Assembly: GCA_033060915.1 (NCBI GenBank)
Contig: CM065386.1
Location: 2,444,001-2,508,000 of the forward strand
Reading direction: 5' to 3'
Origin: Euryodendron excelsum
Taxonomy: Eukaryota > Streptophyta > Magnoliopsida > Ericales > Pentaphylacaceae
Length of the DNA: 64,000 nucleotides
The translations under genes were made by a program, and so were the position numbers. Positions 24,445 to 34,683 of this stretch are shown here, one piece after another. The notes beneath the pieces were generated by a model. It made no database searches and was not told the DNA's origin. It was given only the letters and a program-made list of their open reading frames with translations. Each line of letters opens with the position of its first letter. Positions within the stretch are counted from its first letter, which is position 1.

Positions 24445-27260
24445 ATGGCGACGATGGCGGATTCTCCAAGCTCCGACTCTGACACCGAAATCGAAAACAA
24501 CTTAAACCCTAGTTCTAGCCCTGGGCCTAACCCTGAGCCTAGTTTGTCTTCGGACGCAATAATCCCAGGCAATCTGTCGAGTACTCCTCTCGTTTGCCTC
24601 TTCAGGTTCGCCGGCGACTCCGCTGCCGGCGCTTTCATGGGCTCCATTTTCGGCTACGGTAATCTCTCTCACCCAATCTTTTATCTATCTGCACGATGAA
24701 TGTGTTTCGTGTTTGCATTTCATTGATTCTATGTTCTTGCTTTCTTAAACCTTGTTGTGGTGATTTTGATGTAGGGTTTGTCACGTTTCGCTGAGAATAG
24801 TTAGTTTTATGTTTTGTTTTTATACTTCATGGGCAAATTGTAATAACTGTAAAGGGTGGATTTTGTGGGGTTTAGGGTAAAATGATAACGACTTGGGCGA
24901 TAGCTGTGCCCTGGATTGTAAATTTCAGTTGCGGTTTGGTAACAATGTGATGAGAAGGCAAATGAATTTTATCTTAAAACAATTCTGATTGTTGGAGTTG
25001 TGTGGTGATTAAAGTTGCATATATGTTGTCCTGCCAAGTAGATGAGCTTGCGAGGAGAAACACTAGCTCATGAAGCAATGCTGGGTTTGGCTCCCCTGTT
25101 TTTTTTTTGTCAGTCATTTAGTGAACTCTCAATTTACTACTTCTACAGAGCTGCTGGCTTCTGAATCTGTGATAGCTTGTCCGTCCCTTTTGGCTGATCT
25201 TAGTTGACATTGTGAACACAATGAAGGGAATTTTCTACCAATATGTTTTGAATGTTGGAGATCTAATAGGATTTGAAGCTGGTTTAGATAATCACAGACG
25301 TATGAGTTTTTCACTTAGGGCACTATTTAACTTACTTATTAATGAAACCCATCATTTTGTACTTTGAAATTCATTTCTGCTATATGCCAGGAAACTTTTG
25401 CATTCAAAGCATGTATTGTTGAGTGTGGTAAAACTTATTTAGTGCTGTGCAAGTTACAAAAAATGAACTCTGGTACGTCGTACCTGAAACCATTATGTAA
25501 AAGTTCAATGTGGATTTTAATGTAACTGTGAACCCATTAAGGACAAGAGATATAAGCGATTTAAAGTCAAACCTTCCAACTAATCGAAAAAGCATGTTGT
25601 ATAATATTATTTGTTCAATTTTCTTGTTGTAGGGGTTAAATACCTTTAATAAGATTTTTTGTTTATGAAAAGATGTTGTGATGAATCACGCCCTTCTTTT
25701 CTAATACTACTTTGGGGTAGGGTAGTTTACTAGTTTGATTTACAATTTTGATAGAATGAAATAGTTATTGTATCCTCATCCTTTACTAACCATTTTGAAT
25801 TTGGTTACTAGATTGAAGAGTGTACTCTTTATGAGTAGGTTCCAAATTACACATATTGAATCTATTGAAGTGTGCGGTTTAGGCATAGTTGTGAAATCAT
25901 TATTAATTCACCGATTGCCACTCATGTTTAAGGCTTACTTGGTACTATTTGAGATTTAAAGAATAATTCAGTGTTAAATTGGAACAGTCCTGCCATGAAT
26001 AACAAGTTTATCATATTCTGTGTGATTTAGTAGGTGTGCTGATGAATTTCTTTCGTGGGCATGCGTCTCAGGTTCAGGATTGATTAAGAAGAAAGGGTTT
26101 AAAGGATCATTTGCAGAGGCAGGATCTTCTGCCAAGGTACAAGAGATCCTATAATCTACAAGAAATTTGATTGGACAATTGGGGGAGGAGTGTCTTGCTC
26201 TCATTACACCCATTGCTGTAGTTTTTAAAGGCATCTTGCTTATGAAATTGAGGGTCTCTTTGTTTTACTTTTGCCCTTTTCCAGACATTTGCCGTTTTGT
26301 CTGGAGTTCACAGTTTGGTTGTCTGCTTTTTGAAGAGGCTCCGAGGGAAGGATGATGGTATGACATCTCAACTGTAGGACTGGCAGTGGATATGATTCTT
26401 CCTTTTTAATGTTTTTTTGTTTTTTGTTTTTTTTCTCTGCAGTCATTAATGCAGGAGTGGCTGGATGTTGCACTGGTCTTGCTTTAAGTTTCCCAGGTGC
26501 TTGATACCTCTATTAATGTTAATTTGGAATTACTTCCAATTCTTCTTGTTGGTTTTCAATCACCAACTTTCCATGCTTTTTTCTTATGCTGCTCAATTAA
26601 TTATTCCTGCAGTTTTAAGTTTCTAAAATTCACGTTTTCCTAATGATGATGACTGGCTGGCCCTATAACCATGAATGTGAAGCACACAAATCAACAAAGG
26701 ACCATTATGGTTTTGGAGCAAGAATAAGTGGTCGTAGGATGAGGTTGGGTATGTTAATTCTGTGACTTACTCTGGAAGTGAGAGTGAAAAGAAGAAAGAG
26801 GAGAGAGATAGAAAAGGGGAGTTGGGGGGTTGGCTTAGGGTGGACTTCTACTAAAATAGGCAAAGGAACTTAAGCTCTGTTGGAGGGAGGGATGGAGTTT
26901 AGCAATATTTTGTGAAAGTAGAATACCAACACTACAAGAAACAGAAAATGCGCTTTGCATATATGGATACTCTTTTGTGCATGTGGGAGTGTGTGTGTGC
27001 ATGCGTGTGTTAATTTAGCATTGATGGTGTTATTTATATTTGTAGGGGCACCACAGGCTCTTCTGCAGAGCTGCCTCACCTTTGGGGCCTTCTCATTTAT
27101 AATTGAAGGGCTTAACAAACAGCAGCCGGCACTGGCACTTCCATTGTCTGCGAGTATCAAGACTAGGCACTTCAGTATACTCCCGCCATTAGCACTCCCT
27201 CTTCCAGATGAACTTAAAGAGTCCTTTTCTTATTTCTGTCAATCAATAAGAAAAAAGTGA
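24445..27260 (+). CDS. Tim17/Tim22/Tim23 (PRAT) family protein
   Basis: Five exons: 24445-24658, 26072-26136, 26285-26357, 26443-26496 and 27046-27260, giving 206 aa. After an acidic, Ser/Pro-rich N-terminal tail (about 1-55) come glycine-rich hydrophobic segments typical of the PRAT fold: [50 protein letters not shown] and a last segment with [15 protein letters not shown] proteins form protein or solute channels in mitochondrial and plastid inner membranes. The form and gene context recall Arabidopsis At5g55510/At4g26670 (HP22/HP20, plastid envelope; from memory), so plastid location is likely but inferred. The last exon and its upstream acceptor are repeated 1836 bp downstream by a tandem duplication; only the first copy keeps an open frame. 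Confidence 0.88.
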
Positions 27261-28599
27261 CAAGGGCAATTTTCATGCCCCTTGCCTATTAAGCCAGGAG
27301 TGCATCAATTATGCTTTGAATTGTCTGTAGAATGTTGTTGTGGCCAAAAAATGCCCTGTAAATCTGACTCCATTTTAATAATTTTTTGCATCCTTTATTT
27401 TCAACTGGCTTCCTCTTTTGGCATGTCATTCCAAGCAGTGTCTTAATATGAATGGAATGGTAAATTGCAGTGCACTTTTATTATCAGATACTAGCAAATT
27501 GTATAGCCTGCTTTATACAGAAAAATCATGGAAATCCTCATCATTTGCTTATCCTTTAAGCCCAAAACCTGTGGTTGCTATACTGCTTTTTCACTAAATC
27601 CCTTGGTAACCTGGCTTGAATCTCTGGCATGGGTTGGGCTTATTAGCCCTCAAAAGCTAGTAATTGCTCTTCTGTTTTAAATGGGTGTGTATTACAGTTA
27701 GCATTTGGGTTCCATTTTGCATTAATTGAGATCCAGTTAAACAAGAGTAATCTACATTACCCAGTGTAGCACACTCTATCAAGGTCTTTATTTTTAGACC
27801 ATTGGCTTGGAAATTCATTGGGATCCACTGGGTTTTCGTACATTTGTTTAATGGGATGAGTAGTAATTTTTTTTTATTTTTTGGGGGAATTGCCTATGCA
27901 TTTCATGAACTTCTCTTGGTCAAATCGTGTGCAGTTCGAAGAAATTGACAATAATCAAATGGCTAAGATGATCGAAACCAAGTTTGATTTGTAATAATTA
28001 GTTGCTATGGGGTACCAAGAAAAACTATAAAACAACTTCAGTAGGCAAATTTCATATACATTCTATGACTTGGCAGAGATTCCCGACCAGAGACTCCCCG
28101 TGCACTCGGAACGTTTGGTAAGGCTGTGAGTTTTCGTTTTTTTATTGTGTATTTTTGCTATGTGTTTTTTGTGATTTGGTGATGAACATTTATAGGTTAT
28201 CGTTGTGCCAATAGTACTAGACTAATATTTTGGCAAGAGAGAACACTTCCATTTTAGTGGTTTTAGTTTTCTTTTTTCAAATTGTGTAAAAAACTAAAAA
28301 ACAAATTCTAAACAAATCAAAAAAACAAAAAACAAAAACAATAAATGTTACCAAACGAGGCCTAGTCTAAGAATATTCGAAGCTGATTTCTTTTGTTTGG
28401 TTGGTTTGAAAATTGACAAGAAAATAAACAGGTATTTATCAAACAAATTCATTTTTTTAAAATCACTTATATAAAAAATTGAATATGGATAAGTAATTTC
28501 CTTACCCTTTTATTTTCCTTTTGTTCCACTAACCCAAAATCAACAGAGAGTGAAAGTTTATTTGCTTCATGTAATGAAAATGGAGGAGGATCATACTGA
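26764..28599. repeat. Tandem duplication, copy 1 (1836 bp)
   Basis: The unit starts gacttactctggaagtg and ends catactga, where it meets copy 2 head-to-tail. It contains the 3' part of PRAT intron 4, the functional last exon with its stop, about 1.3 kb of 3' flank and a MITE. About 15-20 differences from copy 2 are visible by eye, near 99% identity, so the duplication is recent. Confidence 0.95.
28109..28362. mobile_element. MITE inside duplication copy 1
   Basis: The left end GGAACGTTTGGTAAGG and right end TGTTACCAAACGAGGCC form inverted ends. The interior (tttataggttatcgttgtgc, aatagtactagac, ccattttagtg) matches the element at 10256. It was present before the tandem duplication because both copies carry it at the same place. 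Confidence 0.65.
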
Positions 28600-28881
28600 G
28601 ACTTACTCTGGAAGTGAGAGTGAAAAGAAGAAAGAGGAGAGAGATAGAAAAGGGGAGTTGGGGGGTTGGCTTAGGGTGGACTTCTACTAAAATAGGCAAA
28701 GGAACTTAAGCTCTGTTGGAGGGAGGGATGGAGTTTAGCAATATTTTGTGAAAGTAGAATACCAACACTACAAGAAACAGAAAATGCGCTTTGCATATAT
28801 GGATACTCTTTTGTGCATGTGGGAGTGTGTGTGTGCATGCGTGTGTTAATTTAGCATTGATGGTGTTATTTATATTTGTAG

Positions 28882-29099
28882 GGGCACCACAGGCTCTTCT
28901 GCAGTAGAGCTGCCTCACCTTTGGGGCCTTCTCATTTATAATTGAAGGGCTTAACAAACAGCAGCCGGCACTGGCACTTCCATTGTCTGCGAGTATCAAG
29001 ACTAGGCACTTCAGTATACTCCCGCCATTAGCACTCCCTCTTCCAGATGAACTTAAAGAGTCCTTTTCTTATTTCTGTCAATCAATAAGAAAAAAGTGA
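28882..29099 (+). pseudogene. Duplicated PRAT last exon, broken by an in-frame TAG
   Basis: The copy keeps the splice acceptor (ttgtag) and is identical to the functional exon by eye, apart from three extra bases. These create a TAG at 28905-28907 in the reading frame, seven codons in (after CTG CAG). If spliced in, the protein would end before the last membrane segment. It is therefore an exon-sized pseudogene fragment with no first four exons of its own. Confidence 0.85.
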
Positions 29100-29946
29100 C
29101 AAGGGCAATTTTCATGCCCCTTGCCTATTAAGCCAGGAGTGCATCAATTATGCTTTGAATTGTCTGTAGAATGTTGTTGTGGCCAAAAAATGCCCTGTAA
29201 ATCTGACTCCGTTTTAATAATTTTTTGCATCCTTTATTTTCAACTGGCTTCCTCTTTTGGCATGTCATTCCAAGCAGTGTCTTAATATGAATGGAATCGT
29301 AAATTGCAGTGCACTTTTATTATCAGATACTAGCAAATTGTATAGCCTGCTTTATACAGAAAAATCATGGAAATCCTCATCGTTTGCTTATCCTTTAAGC
29401 CCAAAACCTGTGGTTGCTATACTGCTTTATCACTAAATCCCTTGGTAACCTGGCTTGAATCTCTGGCATGGGTTGGGCTTATTAGCCCTCAAAAGCGAGT
29501 AATTGCTCTTCTGTTTTAAATGGGTGCGTATTACAGTTAGCATTTGGGTTCCATATTGCATTAATTGAGATCCAGTTAAACAAGAGTAATCTACATTATC
29601 CAGTGTAGCACACTTTATCAAGGTCTTTATTTTTAGACCATTGGCTTGGAAATTCATTGGGATCCACTGGGTTTTCGTACATTTGTTTAATGGGATGAGT
29701 AGTAATTTTTTTTTATTTTTTGGGGGAATTGCCTATGCATTTCATGAACTTCTCTTGGTCAAATCGTGTGCAGTTCAAAGAAATTGACAATAATCAAATG
29801 GCTAAGATGATCGAAACCAAGTTTGATTTGTAATAATTAGTTGCTATGGGGTACCAAGAAAAACTATAAAACAACTTCAGTAGGCAAATTTCATATACAT
29901 TCTATGACTTGGCAGAGATTCCCGACCAGAGACTCCCCGTGCACTC

Positions 29947-30199
29947 GGAACGTTTGGTAAGGCTGTGAGTTTTCGTTTTTTATTGTGTATTTTTACTATG
30001 TGTTTTTTGTGATTTGGTAGTGAACATTTATAGGTTATCGTTGTGCCAATAGTACTAGACTAATATTTGGCAAGAGAGAACACTTCCATTTTAGTGGTTT
30101 TAGTTTTCTTTTTTCAAATTGTGTAAAAAACTAAAAAACAAATTCTAAACAAATCAAAAAAACAAAAAACAAAAACAATAAATGTTACCAAACGAGGCC
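29947..30199. mobile_element. MITE inside duplication copy 2
   Basis: This is the duplicate of the MITE at 28109, carried by the tandem duplication rather than by a new insertion. It differs by a few single bases and loses one T near 30066. Confidence 0.65.
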
Positions 30200-30675
30200 T
30201 AGTCTAAGAATATTCGAAGCTGATTTCTTTTGTTTGTTTGGTTTGAAAATTGACAAGAAAATAAACAGGTATTTATCAAACAAATTCATTTTTTTAAAAT
30301 CACTTATATAAAAAATTGAATATGGATAAGTAATTTCCTTACCCTTTTATTTTCCTTTTGTTCCACTAACCCAAAATCAACACAGAGTGAAAGTTTATTT
30401 GCTTCATGTAATGAAAATGGAGGAGGATCATACTGAGGATTTCATTCTTCATATATTAGGAAAGAAAATCTGTGAGAATTAAGGGAGCCTCATGAATCAA
30501 GAGAATTGTGGAAATATAACAAAACAGAGTAAAAAAAAATGACCTTGAATTACTGAATGTATGAGAGGTCGGTTTATGCAATTTCTTTCTTGGATTTTTG
30601 ACCACTGAAGTTTCCTAATCAATCATTATATATCCCTAGGGTTTATCATTGATCCAATGAATTACCCAAACCCTC

Positions 30676-30683
30676 TATAAATA
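30676..30683 (+). promoter_or_regulatory. TATA box of the HIPP-like gene
   Basis: TATAAATA stands 125 bases upstream of the ATG at 30808, in the context ccctcTATAAATAccc. A start of transcription near 30705-30715 is implied, giving a leader of about 95-100 bases. It lies only about 240 bp beyond the end of the duplication. Confidence 0.7.
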
Positions 30684-30807
30684 CCCTTTTTCTCTCATCA
30701 GAAACCTCACCAAACCCTTCATTGCATCTCTTGCCTAAACCACAAAGGATTATCCAAAACCCTTCTACTATTCTTTTGTCCATCAAATCAGTACGAAGTT
30801 GTTACCA

Positions 30808-31629
30808 ATGGGCGCTGGCGGTCACCCTCCGGTAAAAGAGGACAAACATGCATTCACGGTTAGGTTTCAATGACATTTACAGTCATCTTTGTCTACTTTT
30901 TTCTCCTTTTCTTTTTCCTTTTTCTGTTTCCATTTACATTTTTTCTTATCTTGCTTTCATATGAATCTTGTTTTTCTTATACATAATACACATATCCAGG
31001 CTTTTACTCTCAGAGTGAACGTCGGCACAGCGGGATGGCAAAAGAGTCTGTCTGCAGTGCTGAGCAACATCCAGGGTAATAATATTTACGTATTTTTCAT
31101 ATATTTCTGTTGTTATATCTGCATGTATATCAAGAACTTATTTTTATTTTTATTTTTGGTGCTAGAAGTGAAGAATTTCAAGATGCATGAAGATGGTAGG
31201 ATAGAAATTTCGGGCATGGTTGAACCAAGCTTGTTCCTGAAGATACTTACAAAAGCAGGAAAGCATGCAACGCTAAGCGGGTGGCAGTTTGGACAATGTT
31301 CTAGCAACTTGTATGTCCCTGAATACAGAGAATATAATGAATATGGTACAAACGGTTACCATGGAGCTGAATATGACTATTATGGCTATGGAGGAAATGG
31401 CTGCTGCAGCCATGGAGGATATGGAGGACATGGAGACAATAGGTATCTCTATTATGAGGGCTATGGGGACCGTCCTCCACCAAAAATTCAGTATCAACAC
31501 TTCCACGAACCACCGGCCACTCATGGCAAAGGACCAGATCGGGGTGGTGATGGCTTTTTGCTGGAACCAGTTCCACCAGCTAAACAGGCCAAAAGCAGTG
31601 AAGCCGTTAACTGTTGCAGTTTGATGTGA
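30808..31629 (+). CDS. HIPP-like isoprenylated HMA-fold protein lacking CxxC
   Basis: Three exons: 30808-30863, 31014-31075 and 31166-31629, giving 193 aa. After a short N-terminal tail, an HMA-like beta-alpha-beta pattern runs from AFTVRVNVGTAGWQKSL to EISGMVEPSLFLKIL and GKHATLSGW. The final part corresponds to the GKHAELW-type end of HMA domains in heavy-metal-associated isoprenylated plant proteins. The metal-binding CxxC expected after the first strand is replaced by TAGW. A Gly/Tyr/His-rich tail (about 95-150) follows, and the protein ends CSLM, a CaaX box suited to farnesylation. The likely location is a membrane surface. The splice joint chosen (AG|GTTTCA with CTCAG|AGTG) gives a continuous strand; two other joints were rejected. 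Metal binding by the His-rich tail is possible but unproven. Confidence 0.75.
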
Positions 31630-32237
31630 AATGGATGCCTAAACAAGCCTTGCATAGCTGTCTAACATCTTTTGTCAATAGGAGTGGGATGCCAAAGGAT
31701 GATGCCCTAGGTGGATTTTGTTGATATTTCTGAATATTTCCTAAGATTTTCCTTCCCTTTTAACTATATATCAATAATCTCTACATGTGGTGGATTTAAG
31801 GTTTAAAATTCAAAACTCATATTGAATATGTATGGCACTAGGCGTATATCACTCGTGTATCTAGTCTTCCTATTCCATGTGAGGTCGAATGAATTTCATG
31901 TTAAACTCACTGCACCATTTATCTCACAGCTCCACAGAGTTTTCAGTTCTATCTAAACTAGCTGAACATTCTAAATTTCCCTTAAAACTATAAAACAAGA
32001 AAATACAAGAGACAGCGATAAAGGGAATAGAGTTTGTTTCATTAAATCCACAAAATATGGACAAACTACATTGATGTATCCTATTTATCGTTGACATCCA
32101 TCTCTAATATTCTGCACTATTTTCAATCCCTTCTCCACTGATTGCACATTCAATTGAAAGAGTTGAAGCACAATCTTCTCTTATTCTTTTTTGGTTAGGT
32201 AGGGGATAACGAGTTATTCCCCCACCCAGACAACTTA
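31630..32237. other. Intergenic, between convergent 3' ends
   Basis: This holds the 3' UTRs of the HIPP-like (+) and LOG-like (-) genes. Nothing else is supported. Confidence 0.45.
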
Positions 32238-34179
32238 TCAAGTAACTGTTCTATGTGGACTTCTTAATCTATCTCCGTGCCTAAATTTTTCAGTAGGAAG
32301 ATCATAAAATTCTTCCAGGTAGGCCAAAGCTTCCAAGTTATTGTCACATACCTTCCATAGTGATGAAACTTCTCCCTTCGCAACAGTACCCCAGTCCTCG
32401 CAATCATCAAGAAAGTCCAGCAGCTTCGAATAGAATGAGTCATAGTTCATCATGAGAAAGGGAACTGGAAGCTTTGATCCAATTCTTTCCAGTTGAATTA
32501 GGGCTAGAATCTCAAACACCTCATCTAGGGTGCCGATACCACCGGGGAGAGCAACTACAGCAGTCCTGTCTGAACTATTAATTCTAACTGCAGCATCCAC
32601 TAATCCATGCTTCCTTGCAGAAAAAAACCTGCATTTCATTCGTGATCTATTTAACAGGGCAGCCTAAAAATGTGTTGGTAAGCTTTAAAATAAAGTTCGA
32701 TTTACCTGCATGTAAGATAAGTTTCTGCAGGTAGGTATGGATGGAAATTCGTAGCCGTCCAGTCGCCAGCTTCTTTACCTATCTTAAATCCACCAACTGA
32801 CTTTCCTGCTTGCAAAGCACCTCTAGTAGCAGCATCCATGAGACCTGGACCAGCTCCTGTCCATGAAGTACAGTTCAAGAGATTTGCAATCTGCAGAAAA
32901 TAGTAAGAAGTAATGATCCATATAAATTTCAGGCAGAAGAAAATTGTATTCTACGGTGTATTTTGCATTGCACACTTGCAGTTCCGTACTTCATACACAT
33001 TTACATTAACAAGCATATGCGTGGATGTGTGCTTTGAGAAGTAATTCAGGAAGCTTAAATATGGAGTGACTTGCCTCTCTTCCCAAGTCCAGTGCTTGCA
33101 AGTAATGTTGATGACTTGGTCCCATCCTTGAAGAACCCAAATACACAACTCCCCTCCCCAGCCTGTGAATGAGTTCATAGCACTGTTCTATCTCTTTTTT
33201 GACCTTTTATTCAATGAGTTCATATTAGTTCAACAATTTTTTTGCAGATTTCATTAAATTTTAGAGTACGCCCTGTTATCTACAAACAATGGCCAGTTGG
33301 CTAATAAAGCAGATAAAGTAGCACCAGGATGGCATATATGAGCAAGTTCAAGCAATCACTTCTAGGGATTCTAGCAGTTTATGCTAATACGAGAGTGCTT
33401 ACTAAAGAATCGTGTAGAAAGACAACAAGAATTGAACTGGTATGCCTGAGATTATGAGTCTTGCTCTGGCAATAAGAATATAGATAACATAGTACTTAGG
33501 CTTAATACAAGAGCAATTTTATCAGTCCACCAAGCCAGAATCTAATACCAAAATAGCCTCGCAATTAGAAATCAGATTGGCAAAGTTCAACTTGCAGGTT
33601 ATGGAAATTTGGTTCAGGCCTCCAAGATAGTTTACCTAATCTTAAGCCAGTTAGTAATGCTTTGAAAATTATCTTTGAAATTTGGTTCATATTAGTGACC
33701 TTTTGTTAGAAACTATTTGAAAACTTTCCAAGATAGTTTACCTAAGCTTGAATCAAATTTCAGGCAGCTAAGTTAGTGATAGAAAAGAAAAAAGAAAGAA
33801 ATAAGTCTACTTCAAATTAGCTATCCGTCAAACTGTCATTTGGGAAGCTTTGTTTGTCTAATGCAAATGGGGATCCCCTATATCTAACAAACTGCACAAA
33901 CATCTACAAACCCAACAAAAGAAACAACTATTAAAAGATATTGAAACTTGGAAAGAATCACAGTATGGGTACTACCTCATTTGGGCTTGTTCTCTCCTCA
34001 AACTCGAAAAATTCAGGTTTACAGGACGAAATCCTTATTGGATGAGGCTTAAACTTGGAAAACTTGAAATTCATGCTATCAACCTTCCTCCGATCAAGAG
34101 ATAGAAAATTTTCAGACTTTTGATGGGAGCTTCTGAAGAACATATGAGAACCAAACGTGCCAGCCACTGAAAACCCCAT
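32238..34179 (-). CDS. LOG/lysine-decarboxylase-like protein
   Basis: Four exons read on the minus strand: 34179-33976, 33203-33075, 32890-32706 and 32628-32238, giving 302 aa. A Rossmann-type core begins GRGVVYLGSSRMGP. It contains GAGPGLMDAATRGAL and the family signature PGGIGTLDE (residues 201-209, matching PGGxGTxxE), with an upstream Arg-Lys (178-179) in SARKHG. The family includes LOG enzymes, which release active cytokinin bases from their riboside monophosphates. This longer form, with a Ser/Phe-rich N-terminal extension, is nearer to Arabidopsis At1g50575 (from memory), whose substrate is less clear. The start is the first in-frame ATG; the upstream in-frame sequence lacks one. Intron 2 has a GC donor (GAG|GCAAGT). 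The gene is divergent from the eS8 gene, with 504 bp between start codons. Confidence 0.88.
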
Positions 34180-34683
34180 TACAAGATCTTCCAACTGAAC
34201 CAGAGATACTGATCTTTTCCTTGAATTGGTCGATGCTATTAGATGGGTAGTTGTTCTCAACTGTAACTATGAGAACCTAGTCCCATCCAAGTCGTAATCA
34301 GATTCCATGGAAGCTTTGGCAGAGAGATGAAGGAATTGGGTTCCTATATGCTGAAGACAAGTGAATCACACATGCTTCGATGTTACCAAACGAAAGGGCA
34401 TCGCCAGAAATTTCAAAAACTGCCGGGGGTACTCTGGACATTTAAATATATGGTAGACTTTTTTTCATGGGCCTTGGTCGTCCAGGCTCAGTTTGGGCTC
34501 AGTGTCTTTCAGACCAAAGACGGAGGATATAAAAGTAATTTTGAGAGTTAGGGTTTTCAGTAAAATCAAGCTGACCTTCGCCATCTCTCAGTCCCTCCTC
34601 TTGCGAACCAGTCCATTTCTCCGCAAGCAGCTGCGGGTTCCGGCTAACAGAGAAGAGAAACCCATAATCCTCCGTCTGCAACC
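34180..34683. promoter_or_regulatory. Shared divergent promoter, LOG-like / eS8
   Basis: The 504 bp between the two start codons contain, in eS8 orientation: site II motifs TGGGCC (34468-34473) and TGGGCT (34494-34499), TATAAAAG (34528-34535), and a telo-box on the opposite strand (TAGGGTTT, 34549-34556). Site II plus telo-box is the known signature of plant ribosomal-protein and growth-linked promoters, bound by TCP-type factors. A second telo-box (AAACCCTAA) lies in eS8 intron 1 near 34764. Whether the LOG-like gene shares the control is inference. Confidence 0.75.

Larger units (their letters stand above)
28600..30436. repeat. Tandem duplication, copy 2 (1837 bp)
   Basis: This is a direct copy of 26764-28599 offset by 1836 bp. 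It ends catactga at 30436, after which unique sequence resumes. Small indels distinguish it: three bases added in the exon, one T lost in a T-run near 29977, one T lost near 30066, and scattered single changes. Confidence 0.95.

Noticed and set aside
26870..27160. Long minus-strand open frame, present again at 28706-28999
   Set aside because: It is antisense to the PRAT last exon and its intron. It occurs twice only because of the tandem duplication; there is no recognisable domain.
30832..31013. Two other exon joints for the HIPP-like gene (donors at 30832 or 30859 with acceptor ending 30999)
   Set aside because: One deletes the KEDKH segment; the other repeats AFT twice. The joint 30863/31014 keeps phase and gives one continuous AFTVRVNV strand.
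34180..34260. Upstream extension of the LOG-like frame
   Set aside because: The extension would start at TTG, which is not a likely plant start. The first ATG at 34179 is adequate.
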